Below the pieces are notes generated by a model that did not search any database, was not told the origin of the DNA, and saw only the letters and a program-made list of their open reading frames with translations. Below are positions 33,932 to 41,884 of a stretch of DNA of 64,000 bases, one piece after another. The DNA is taken from NCBI GenBank assembly GCA_937910685.1, contig CALEMP010000203.1, positions 1 through 64,000 of the forward strand, read 5' to 3'. The stretch comes from an uncultured bacterium (GTDB taxonomy: Bacteria > Planctomycetota > UBA1135 > GCA-002686595). The position numbers were made by a program, and so were the translations under genes. Position 1 is the stretch's first letter; each line of letters opens with the position of its first letter.

Positions 33932-36349
33932 CTACTGGCAAGAATCGCAGCTCTCGGGGTTCTCGAGGGAGCATGCCACCGCGTCGCTATCACTGCCGGC
34001 GTCATTCGTCTTGGGGACTGAATGTTCCTCGGTGGTGGTTTGACGGATGCGCGTGGCGGGTCGTGAGCGCATGTAGTAGGTGGTCTTGAGCCCCTTGCGC
34101 CAAGCATAGGCGTACATGGAAGACAACTTACCGATGGTGGGGGACGCCATGAACAAGTTCAGGGACTGGCTCTGGTCGATGTACGGGCCACGGGCTGCGG
34201 CCAAGTCGATCAGGGCCTTTTGGGGCAATTCCCAAGCCGTGCGATAGAGGGCACGCAACTCTTCGGGCAACTCGTCGAACTCGGCGATCGAGCCTTCCGC
34301 CTGCTTGATTCTCGCGCGCATGGACTCGTTCCACAGGCCGCCCTTCTTCAGGTCATCCACCAAGTAGTTATTGACCTGCACGAAGTCGCCGGAAAGCGTC
34401 TCACGTTTGAATAGGTTGGAGACCTGGGGCTCGATGCACTCATAGCATCCGGCAATGGAGGCAATTGTCGCTGTTGGTGCAATTGCGACGATCAGTGAGT
34501 TACGCAAGCCGTGCTCGGCCACTTCTTTCCTGACAACTTCCCACTCCTCCTTAAGGGTCGGCTCGATGCCCCATAGGTCGAACTGCAAGTCGCCTTTGGA
34601 CACACGGGTATCTGCATAGGCCTTGTGAGGTCCCGCCTTCTTGGCCAACTCGCAGGATGTGCGGACGGCGACCAAGTAGATGCGCTCTTGAATCAGGGTG
34701 GAGAGGGTTAAGGCCTCCTCCGAGTCAAAGGGTAGGCGCATTTGGAAGAAAACATCCTGCAAGCCCATGCAGCCGAGACCCACCGGACGCCAACGGTCGT
34801 TGGAGGTAGAGGCTTCCGGGGTGGGATAGAAGTTGATGTCGATCACCCGGTCGAGGTACTGCACGGCGGTGCGCACAATCTTGTCCAGCCCGTCAAAGTC
34901 GAAGCTGGGTTTGCCGTTCCGATTCAATACCAGCTTGCTCAGGTTCACTGACCCGAGGTTGCAGACCGCGGTTTCCTCTTGCTTGGTGACCTCGATGATC
35001 TCCGTGCAAAGGTTGGAAAGGTGCACCACGTTGCCGTCCTTCCCGGTCTGGTTGCACTTCAGGTTGCTCGCATCCTTGAAAGTCATCCAGCCGTTGCCGG
35101 TCTGGGCTAGGGTGCGCATCATGCGTCCGTACAGATTGCGGGCCTTGACCGTGCGTTTGGCCAAGCCGTCCTTTTCCGCTTGCTCGTAGATTTTGCGGAA
35201 GGCGTCTCCGAAGGTGTCGGTTAGCTCTGGAAGATCTTTTGGATCGAAGAGGGACCATTCCTCGTCAGCTTCGACCCGTTCCATAAAGATGTCGGGCACC
35301 CAATTGGCCAGGTTCAAGTGGTGGGTGCGCCGGGCCTCGTCCCCCGTGTTGTCGCGCAGCTCGAGGAACTCCTCGATGTCTGCGTGCCAGGTCTCAAGGT
35401 AAACACAGGCAGCGCCCTTGCGTCGACCACCCTGATTGACCGCGGCAACCGATGAATCCAGGGTCTTCAGCCAGGGAACGATTCCGTTGGATTCGCCATT
35501 CGTGCCGCGGATGAGCGAGCCGCGGCTGCGTACCCGTGACCAGGAAACTCCGATTCCGCCCGCGTACTTCGACAACTGGGCGATGTCCTGGTAGCGATCG
35601 TAGATCGCGTCCAAATCGTCTGCCGGGGAATCGAGCAGGTAGCAGGAGCTCAGTTGGGAGTGGCGGGTGCCCGAGTTGAACAGGGTCGGGGAAGAGGGCA
35701 GGTAGCTGAGAGACGAAATCAAGGCGTAGAAATCCCGAACATCGCCGGGAGTCTCGGCCAAGCCGCAAGCCACGCGCATGAAAAAGTACTGGGGAGTCTC
35801 CAGTACCGTGCGCGCCTTGGGGTCCTTGAGCAGATAACGGTCGTACACCGTGCGCAGGCCGAAGTACCCGAACAGTTGATCCCGTTCCGGCTGAACGATG
35901 CTGTTCAACTTACGTGCGTTGGTCATCACGAAATCAAACGTCTTGTCTTGGATCAGGCCCGCCTCGTGGGCCTTTTCGATGGACTGACTGAATGAGAAGA
36001 TGTTCTGGTTCTGGACTTCCTTCTCGATGTAGGTCCCTAGAAGCCGCGCGGCGAGAAACCGGTATTGGGGTTCTTCGGCGATCAACGCCGCTGCCGTGTG
36101 GATCGAGAGACGATCGAGTTCTTCTGTGGAGGCTTGGTCATAGAGCCCACTGATCGTCCGCGTGGCGATGCGCATGGGGTCCACGGCACTGAGTCCATCC
36201 GAGCAGCGCTCGAGGGCGCGAACGATCTTGTTCAGATCCACCGGCTCGAAGGTGCCGTTTCGTTTGCGAACTCGCATTCCGGTGCCGGTCCCGGCGGTGG
36301 GCTGTGAGGTTACGGTCGCGGTGGCGGTGCTAGTGGCGGGGCTCGTCAT
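33932..36349 (-). CDS. nrdA: Ribonucleoside-diphosphate reductase alpha subunit (class Ia)
   Basis: This catalytic subunit reduces ribonucleotides to deoxyribonucleotides. An N-terminal ATP-cone (MRVRKRNGTFEPVDLNKIVRAL) gives allosteric control. Active-site and redox Cys are present in SQLSSCYLLDSP, HLSNLCTEII and AVCNLGSVNLS. The radical-transfer Tyr pair is in KTTYYMRSRPA, and the C-terminal shuttle pair is in ESCDSCQ. I chose the ATG at 36349 (805 residues), giving a ~79-base leader from the predicted promoter. An in-frame ATG at 36412 (826 residues) would leave only ~16 bases of leader. The extra N-terminal residues are Ala/Thr/Pro-rich in either case. Confidence 0.95.
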   Translation of the reverse strand: MTSPATSTATATVTSQPTAGTGTGMRVRKRNGTFEPVDLNKIVRALERCSDGLSAVDPMRIATRTISGLYDQASTEELDRLSIHTAAALIAEEPQYRFLAARLLGTYIEKEVQNQNIFSFSQSIEKAHEAGLIQDKTFDFVMTNARKLNSIVQPERDQLFGYFGLRTVYDRYLLKDPKARTVLETPQYFFMRVACGLAETPGDVRDFYALISSLSYLPSSPTLFNSGTRHSQLSSCYLLDSPADDLDAIYDRYQDIAQLSKYAGGIGVSWSRVRSRGSLIRGTNGESNGIVPWLKTLDSSVAAVNQGGRRKGAACVYLETWHADIEEFLELRDNTGDEARRTHHLNLANWVPDIFMERVEADEEWSLFDPKDLPELTDTFGDAFRKIYEQAEKDGLAKRTVKARNLYGRMMRTLAQTGNGWMTFKDASNLKCNQTGKDGNVVHLSNLCTEIIEVTKQEETAVCNLGSVNLSKLVLNRNGKPSFDFDGLDKIVRTAVQYLDRVIDINFYPTPEASTSNDRWRPVGLGCMGLQDVFFQMRLPFDSEEALTLSTLIQERIYLVAVRTSCELAKKAGPHKAYADTRVSKGDLQFDLWGIEPTLKEEWEVVRKEVAEHGLRNSLIVAIAPTATIASIAGCYECIEPQVSNLFKRETLSGDFVQVNNYLVDDLKKGGLWNESMRARIKQAEGSIAEFDELPEELRALYRTAWELPQKALIDLAAARGPYIDQSQSLNLFMASPTIGKLSSMYAYAWRKGLKTTYYMRSRPATRIRQTTTEEHSVPKTNDAGSDSDAVACSLENPESCDSCQ

Positions 36350-36432
36350 GGGGATTAGGGGCTCCTGGGAGGCAGGGGACTGAAAAGCGGAGGGACGCAT
36401 GGCAAAGGCCAAGGGATCGCGTCCTGACGGGG

Positions 36433-36448
36433 CTACTATATGAGGTGG
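36433..36448. promoter_or_regulatory. NrdR box-like site 1
   Basis: CTACTATATGAGGTGG agrees at 11 of 16 positions with the NrdR consensus shape ACACTATATATAGTGT. It overlaps the predicted -10 element of the nrdA promoter. Confidence 0.6.
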
Positions 36449-36462
36449 ACTTGCTGGGTCAA
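36435..36462 (-). promoter_or_regulatory. Predicted sigma70-type promoter for nrdAB
   Basis: Reading leftwards, TTGACC (36462-36457) and TATAGT (36440-36435) are separated by 16 bases. Transcription would begin near 36428. The -10 lies inside box 1 and the -35 directly abuts box 2, the arrangement expected for repression by NrdR. Confidence 0.6.
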
Positions 36463-36463
36463 G

Positions 36464-36479
36464 GCACTACATCTAGTGG
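36464..36479. promoter_or_regulatory. NrdR box-like site 2
   Basis: GCACTACATCTAGTGG contains a perfect CACTA/TAGTG inverted repeat and agrees at 12 of 16 positions with the NrdR consensus shape. Its centre is exactly 31 bp from that of site 1, the usual spacing of paired NrdR boxes. Confidence 0.65.
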
Positions 36480-36595
36480 TTTAAAAACGGACTGTGAGGC
36501 CCCTCCTGAGATCAAATCCGAGCCTGCCTGACAAGGGCGGAAAAGGGTAAGCAGATAGGTCGTTGGGGTCCCCGACCCCCAAACAGGCCCGGATT

Positions 36596-37054
36596 TCAGT
36601 CCCAACCGGGCATGGAAACGAGCCCAAGTTGCTTGCGAATTCTTGCCAGCTGACCCAGGTGCCAACCCATGTGACCCACATGCCCGGCCAGGAGATCCCG
36701 GCGATTGGGCTCCCCCGCCCCCAGATCTCCTTCCAGGTCCGCCGCCGGGTTTCCATCCAGATCTTCCTCGGACAATTCGCCGAGGGCCATATCCAGACCT
36801 AGGCAGCGGCCCTCAAGGGCCTGGACTTGATCTAGCCAGGGCAGGGTTTCGAGGGGCGCCGTGTCTTCCGCGGGCCGACTCCCGCACACGAGGGATTGGA
36901 CCTCTGACAAGCAATCAAAGAGGTGCTGGGTGATCCAAGTTGCCGAGGGGTTCGGGGCCGAAAGCGCCTGATGGTCATCGAGTCCCGCTAGGGCACCGAC
37001 CAATAACTCACCGTGACTGCGAAGTAAGTTGCGGAAGGCGGTCAGACTGTCCAT
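36596..37054 (-). CDS. DinB-like four-helix protein
   Basis: This 152-residue soluble protein fits the DinB/YfiT-like metal-binding four-helix bundle: an N-terminal helix with LTAFRNLLRSHGELLVGALAGL, a WITQHLFDCLSE segment with a possible His ligand, and a C-terminal DLLAGHVGHMGWHLGQLARIRKQLG with an HxxHxxxH-like cluster. Family members are thiol-dependent transferases or of unknown role; no function is assigned here. The ATG at 37054 is used because the upstream frame overlaps the neighbouring gene. It follows the large secreted protein by 11 bases and is probably in its operon. Confidence 0.6.
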   Translation of the reverse strand: MDSLTAFRNLLRSHGELLVGALAGLDDHQALSAPNPSATWITQHLFDCLSEVQSLVCGSRPAEDTAPLETLPWLDQVQALEGRCLGLDMALGELSEEDLDGNPAADLEGDLGAGEPNRRDLLAGHVGHMGWHLGQLARIRKQLGLVSMPGWD

Positions 37055-37065
37055 AGGTTTCGGCG

Positions 37066-39186
37066 CTAATGGTCTTGCTTCAAAGAGATGCGAGGCGGCA
37101 CACGGTCTGGGAAGGACAGTTGCTGGGCTAGCTCGCTCTTTGGTGATCCGAACCGCAGCTGGAGGGAATGGGCTGGGACCGCCACTGTGCGCGAAGTTCC
37201 AGGTTGGAGGGTCGCGCGCATCCAAACGGCTCCTGCGCTAGTGAGCTCGCAATCCAAGGGCGCATCCGTCGGATTGAGGACCTGCGTGGTTTGCCCTTGA
37301 CCCATGCGAACCGTGGCGGGAGGTGCTGACTCTTGACCAAGGTCCATCACAAGCGTTCCCACTCGCCCCGTGGCGTCGAGGACCGCGAGGGCATGGCGGC
37401 CTTGGGCCAGGCCATCCAAGCTGAAGAACGCGCCGGTGATCACCAAGCGTTCGGGTGCCTTGTCTGGACTATGCAACAAGACCTGGTGAGATCCCTTGGA
37501 CAACTCGTTGCCGGGTGTCAGGAGGACTCCGTGCATTTGGGCGCCCCGCCGCACTTGGAGCTTCATCGGGTGGAGGGAGGTTGGACAGAGGGTCAGAGGC
37601 GATGAACCGTGGCTCCCCGACGCTTGGGTTTGGATGTAGAGTTTCTGCCCTGTGGGGGCTTCGAAGGAAAAGCCTCCATTCGAGTCGCTGGTGCGCTGGG
37701 CGAGGATTCTGCCGCCTTCTTCAGTCAAGCACAACGTGGCCTCGGCAACCGCCGCGCCCTGTTCATCCGTCACCTGGCCAGCGATCGCCCGCGCAGGGAG
37801 CGCCTGCAGGTCGAGCCGTACTTCCTTTGCATCCTTCGACACTTCAAACCAGCGGGTTGTGGCCGCCCAGCCATGTCCGGGTTCGGGGCAGATCCACCAG
37901 GCTGCCGACGGAACTCCTTCCATATGGAAGGTCCCTTTCGCATCGCTGATCAAGCGCCGCAGGGGGCGCGTTTCGGGGGCCAAATGCACTGTTCCCTTGC
38001 GCGTGGCGGGTACCAGCCAAAGGGAAGTGTGGGCTAGGGCAGCCCCCGTGGAATCCCTCAAGACCCCACTAAGCCCGGCGGATCCCCCCAAGGGCGCAAG
38101 ATCGAGGGCGATCGGGGTGTGCTCATCAAGTTCGATCTGCTCGGGAGCATCGGGCATCACGGGACTCCAAATCAAGTCCAGCTTCACGCCCGTGGGCAGC
38201 CCATCCGCCTGAATCCAGCCGTTCTGGTCTGCGGTCCAGTGCCACTCGATGGGAATCTGGGGGACGTTGCTACCGAGAGCGCAGAGGGGCGCGCGTAGGG
38301 TCAGTTCGCTGCCAGGAATCGTTTGAATGCGAAGCCGTCCTCCGGGGCGCAAGTTTACCTGGTAGGGGTGGTTTCGCAAGCTGTGCCCGGGGCGCATCAT
38401 CATGGCTTGGGGAGCCATACCATGGGCGCCGATCAACAGCACTTGGGCTGCGGTGATGTCCAGGATGGAGGCAAAGACATCTCCATCAATGGGGCTAAGA
38501 AATTGTGGGTTAGCCACGTTGATCTTGTCCCTAAGCGTTTCCAGATTGAAGGATAGAATCCACGGGTCCCTGTACGGTTCTTGGGCCGGAGGGTTCCCCA
38601 GTTTGACGTACCAGGGTTGTGGAGGGCTGAGGTGACCTAAGAGCTGTAGCTGACGCTTGGATCCGGCGCGTAGGTTGAGCACTTCCTTGGAGTGCAGTAC
38701 ACGTCCGGAATTGGCAGAGATCACCGTTACTCGCGCACGATCCATCGGCGGCAGGACCAACATACAGCGCCCCTCTTGATCTGTACGAGGTGCCAATACG
38801 AGGCTCCCTCGGTGAGCACTCACCAACTGTTGAGCTTGCTTTGGGCCTTTGCTTTCGAAGGGCGAGCAGGCCACGTGGGCACCAATGAGCGGCGCGCCCC
38901 TTGCGTCCAAAACCTGTACCTCAAGGGTTGTCTGGGTTGGGTCGGGGGTGAATAGCTCCGCCCTCTTGAAGCTCGGTGGGTTCTTGACCGGTTGTGCTGA
39001 GACAACAGCTGAATCCTCGACCAACTCCTCATTAGGTCCGACCAACTCGACCCCCCAATGGGGTTCCTCCGTGGCCGACAGGGCAGCATAGGTCGTTTGG
39101 ACCGGCGCACTAAGACGCACGATCGACAGCACAAGGGCGATGGGCACCAAAGCTGCGCAGATAATTTTCCAAGGTGAAGCCCCCAT
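37066..39186 (-). CDS. Secreted protein with carboxypeptidase-regulatory-like domains
   Basis: This ~706-residue protein has an N-terminal membrane anchor or signal (KIICAALVPIALVLSIVRL), then several beta-sandwich domains of the carboxypeptidase D regulatory type: LEVQVLDARGAPLIGAHVAC near 90, LSGVLRDSTGAALAHTSLWLV near 395 and IAGQVTDEQGAAVAEATLCL near 480. These are structural or binding modules, common in planctomycete surface proteins. No enzymatic motif is visible. The ATG at 39186 puts the hydrophobic segment at the N-terminus; an in-frame ATG at 39237 is also possible. Confidence 0.65.
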   Translation of the reverse strand: MGASPWKIICAALVPIALVLSIVRLSAPVQTTYAALSATEEPHWGVELVGPNEELVEDSAVVSAQPVKNPPSFKRAELFTPDPTQTTLEVQVLDARGAPLIGAHVACSPFESKGPKQAQQLVSAHRGSLVLAPRTDQEGRCMLVLPPMDRARVTVISANSGRVLHSKEVLNLRAGSKRQLQLLGHLSPPQPWYVKLGNPPAQEPYRDPWILSFNLETLRDKINVANPQFLSPIDGDVFASILDITAAQVLLIGAHGMAPQAMMMRPGHSLRNHPYQVNLRPGGRLRIQTIPGSELTLRAPLCALGSNVPQIPIEWHWTADQNGWIQADGLPTGVKLDLIWSPVMPDAPEQIELDEHTPIALDLAPLGGSAGLSGVLRDSTGAALAHTSLWLVPATRKGTVHLAPETRPLRRLISDAKGTFHMEGVPSAAWWICPEPGHGWAATTRWFEVSKDAKEVRLDLQALPARAIAGQVTDEQGAAVAEATLCLTEEGGRILAQRTSDSNGGFSFEAPTGQKLYIQTQASGSHGSSPLTLCPTSLHPMKLQVRRGAQMHGVLLTPGNELSKGSHQVLLHSPDKAPERLVITGAFFSLDGLAQGRHALAVLDATGRVGTLVMDLGQESAPPATVRMGQGQTTQVLNPTDAPLDCELTSAGAVWMRATLQPGTSRTVAVPAHSLQLRFGSPKSELAQQLSFPDRVPPRISLKQDH

Positions 39187-39373
39187 ATAAGGGGTGAGAA
39201 TAGCGATCGCAGGCGGCGATCCGAAGGGCGAGCCCAAGGGATCCGAGTCCCTCTGGAGCCAAGCAACCAGGGTTGCTCTTCATGAATCTCCACATTCCTT
39301 GCGGAGAGCCGCTGGAATGGGGATAATAGGCGGCGGCCAGCCTGCCCCATAGAGCCGGGGGCCGATAAAATCC

Positions 39374-40378
39374 ATGCGTACCCCAGCCTTTTTTCTGTGT
39401 CTCGTGCTTTGCGCGTCCGCTTGTATCAGCGGTAAGGCGGAGGACCAGATGGACCTCCGTGATTTGATCGATCAAGCGGACCTGCGTTTCCGTGGGCGGG
39501 ACTCACAAGGAGCACTCGAGTTCTATCGCTTGGCGGCCATGATCGCCAATCAAGAGGGGGATGAGCCGGCGCTCGTGGTTGCCGCCTCAGGAGTGGCCAT
39601 GGTGCTGTCCCTTGACGGGGAAGTCATCGAGGCCGGGACTTGGCACACCCAGGCCAAGCAATATGCCCGGCCCGAAGACGGCGAAGCCTGGGTTCGATTC
39701 TTGCTGTCCGGCGGTGTGCTCTTGATTGCGGAAGGCTTGCCTGCGGAAGGGATCAACGAGTTGAACAAAGCCTGGGCTGCGGCCCTCGCCGGGGAGCGAC
39801 TTGACCTTGCCATGCAAGCTGCCCAGTTGGCGGCGGGTGCCTCGGAAGGATCCTCCAAGATAGCCTTTGGACAAAAAGTTCTGGATGCGGCTCTCTTGTC
39901 CGGGAACCCGACTTGGATCGCGGCAGCGCACGAGGGCATGGGGTGGATTTACCAAGCTCTCGATCAACCGGAATACGCCATTGGCTCGTTCCGCGCTGCA
40001 AAGGAAATGGCCGTTGGGCAACCCTTCCAAAAACGGGTTCGGTTGGAATGGGCCCTTGGTCGAGCCTTGCGCCTTGGAGGCCATGTGTCCGAGGCCACTC
40101 TTGTGATTTACAACGCCGATGCCTCTTACAAGAAACTCGGGGGTCTCCTGCAATCCATGGGGGATGCGGAATGGACCGGGCGCTTGGCCGAAGAGCAAGG
40201 CGAGTTGGCGATCCTGCGGGGAGACTTGAGCAGCGCTCTGCGCCAGTTGCGTCGGGCCCAGAGAAAGTACAGGGCCAGTGAGGCGGACACCCATGCGCCT
40301 GAACTCATGGACGCAATCGAGGTGCGCATCGCGGAGTTGCGCATGATGATTGACATCGCCCGTTCGTCAGGGGCCTGA
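39374..40378 (+). CDS. TPR-type helical-repeat lipoprotein
   Basis: This 334-residue protein has a lipoprotein signal (FFLCLVLCASACISG, Cys17), so it is probably membrane anchored. The rest is all helical with TPR-like pairs: ALEFYRLAAMIANQEGDEPALVV, GINELNKAWAAALAGERLDLAMQ, YAIGSFRAAKEMAVG and ALRQLRRAQRKYRA. Such repeats mediate protein binding. It is divergent from the carboxypeptidase-regulatory-like gene and convergent with the GT-C glycosyltransferase gene. No specific role can be assigned. Confidence 0.7.
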   Translation: MRTPAFFLCLVLCASACISGKAEDQMDLRDLIDQADLRFRGRDSQGALEFYRLAAMIANQEGDEPALVVAASGVAMVLSLDGEVIEAGTWHTQAKQYARPEDGEAWVRFLLSGGVLLIAEGLPAEGINELNKAWAAALAGERLDLAMQAAQLAAGASEGSSKIAFGQKVLDAALLSGNPTWIAAAHEGMGWIYQALDQPEYAIGSFRAAKEMAVGQPFQKRVRLEWALGRALRLGGHVSEATLVIYNADASYKKLGGLLQSMGDAEWTGRLAEEQGELAILRGDLSSALRQLRRAQRKYRASEADTHAPELMDAIEVRIAELRMMIDIARSSGA

Positions 40379-40393
40379 AGTCCGCCCGCTTCC

Positions 40394-41884
40394 CTAGTGC
40401 TGCCGAATCCAGGAGGGCAAGGGCTGCTGGACCAGCTCAAGGGTCCAGAACTGTTCACCGTTGGGTGCTGGAGCGCTTTCAAAGCGCCGTACCCGGGACT
40501 TCAAATCTGGCCGCTGCAATTCCACATAGGCTTGCAGCGAGTAATCTGCCGCGAGGGCAACCCCGCGCAATTCTGATCCATCCGAGTGGGGTTGCACGAA
40601 TGGAATCCAAGGATTCAAGCGAGCGCTGGATCCTTCTTGGGCGCCTTCGAGCAAGCGATCCACTTGCGCCAGGCTTTGGGTGAGCATCTTGCTCCCGTCG
40701 ATCAGATTCGAGTAACGCTGTGTGAGTGGACCGCTGGCCAGGAAGGAAATGCCAAGGCCCACCGCAAGGATCCCCGGGATAAGCCCGGTGGGTTTCCTCT
40801 CTTCACGGAACTTGTTCCAAGCATCGTCGATGACTGCGCCCAGCAGAATCGCAAACGGCGGCACGAACAAGAGGGCATACCAATCATGCACGCGTCCAGC
40901 CAGGCCGCTGACCGCCAGCAGGGCGAAGAGCCATGCCAGTAAGAACCCCGCGCCGCCACCCTTGGATTTCCAGGCTTTGAAAACAAGTGCAGCAAACAGT
41001 CCCCAGATGATCAGCATGCCACCGCTGCCCCATCCCAACCAGGGCTGGGAATACAGCAAGCGCCAAAGGTATTCGGACGCGGGCAAGGACAGTCCCGCTA
41101 ACAAACTAGAGTCCGAGTGGCCTGCCAAGCCGCCCAAGACCAGTTGTCGAGCGAGCACTCCAAGGCCGACCCCCAAGAGGGTTGGCCACACCCGGCGAAG
41201 GGCACTTCTTGTTCTTTCCGAGAGTGTCCCCTGTGCTTCGATCACCAGCATGATTGGCGCCAAGAGGGCGACGACCGCTCCGGTTTCCTTGGCTGCAAAG
41301 GCGCACCAGGCGAGCACGCCACAGGCTAGGCCTCGCCACCAACTCAAGCTTGTGGAGGGCCTGACCTGCAGGGCAAGGACCGCCAAGATCAAGCAAAGGG
41401 CAAGGTTGTCCGCGCGCCGGGCCGCAAAGGGCAGTACCTCGGCTTGCAGGGGATGGGCCACAAAAATGAGCCCCGCCAAACACGCGCTCCAGATCCCAAT
41501 ACCCGTGACGCGTCGGGCCAACCCAAAGATCAGCACGCCGCTTGTGGCGCAGGCGATCAGGTTGGTCAGGTGATAGCCCTTTGGCTCCAGTCCATGCAAT
41601 GTGCGATCAAGAGCAAAAGAAAGCTGCACCAACGGGCGATGGAAGTGTCCGTCGGGGTAGCGGCCATCCATCAACTCCATGGATAGGATCCGCCAGATGT
41701 CCCCCAGTCCTTCCATTTGGGAAGATGCGATCAAAGGGTAGGCGTCATAACCCAAGAGGGGCAACTCACTGATCCAGCAAAGCCCCAGGAGCGCAGTCAG
41801 GGCGATCAACGCGCAGGCGCCAAGTGCCTCGACCCGTTTCCCCGGGAGGGCGTTGATCGTTGGTTGGCTTGAGTCCGTACTCAT
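40394..41884 (-). CDS. GT-C-type membrane glycosyltransferase (TMTC-like)
   Basis: This 496-residue integral membrane protein has about 10-12 hydrophobic segments. Signature stretches match polyprenyl-phosphate-dependent GT-C enzymes related to O-mannosyltransferases/TMTC: a first-loop acidic region, HRPLVQLSFALDRTLHGLEPKGYHLTNL, FVAHPLQAEVLPFAARRADNLAL and FAAKETGAVVALL. It would transfer a sugar from a lipid carrier onto an exported protein or glycan; acceptor unknown. The TPR part present in animal TMTC proteins is missing. The ATG overlaps the stop of the AlkP gene by ATGA, so the two are translationally coupled. Confidence 0.75.
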   Translation of the reverse strand: MSTDSSQPTINALPGKRVEALGACALIALTALLGLCWISELPLLGYDAYPLIASSQMEGLGDIWRILSMELMDGRYPDGHFHRPLVQLSFALDRTLHGLEPKGYHLTNLIACATSGVLIFGLARRVTGIGIWSACLAGLIFVAHPLQAEVLPFAARRADNLALCLILAVLALQVRPSTSLSWWRGLACGVLAWCAFAAKETGAVVALLAPIMLVIEAQGTLSERTRSALRRVWPTLLGVGLGVLARQLVLGGLAGHSDSSLLAGLSLPASEYLWRLLYSQPWLGWGSGGMLIIWGLFAALVFKAWKSKGGGAGFLLAWLFALLAVSGLAGRVHDWYALLFVPPFAILLGAVIDDAWNKFREERKPTGLIPGILAVGLGISFLASGPLTQRYSNLIDGSKMLTQSLAQVDRLLEGAQEGSSARLNPWIPFVQPHSDGSELRGVALAADYSLQAYVELQRPDLKSRVRRFESAPAPNGEQFWTLELVQQPLPSWIRQH

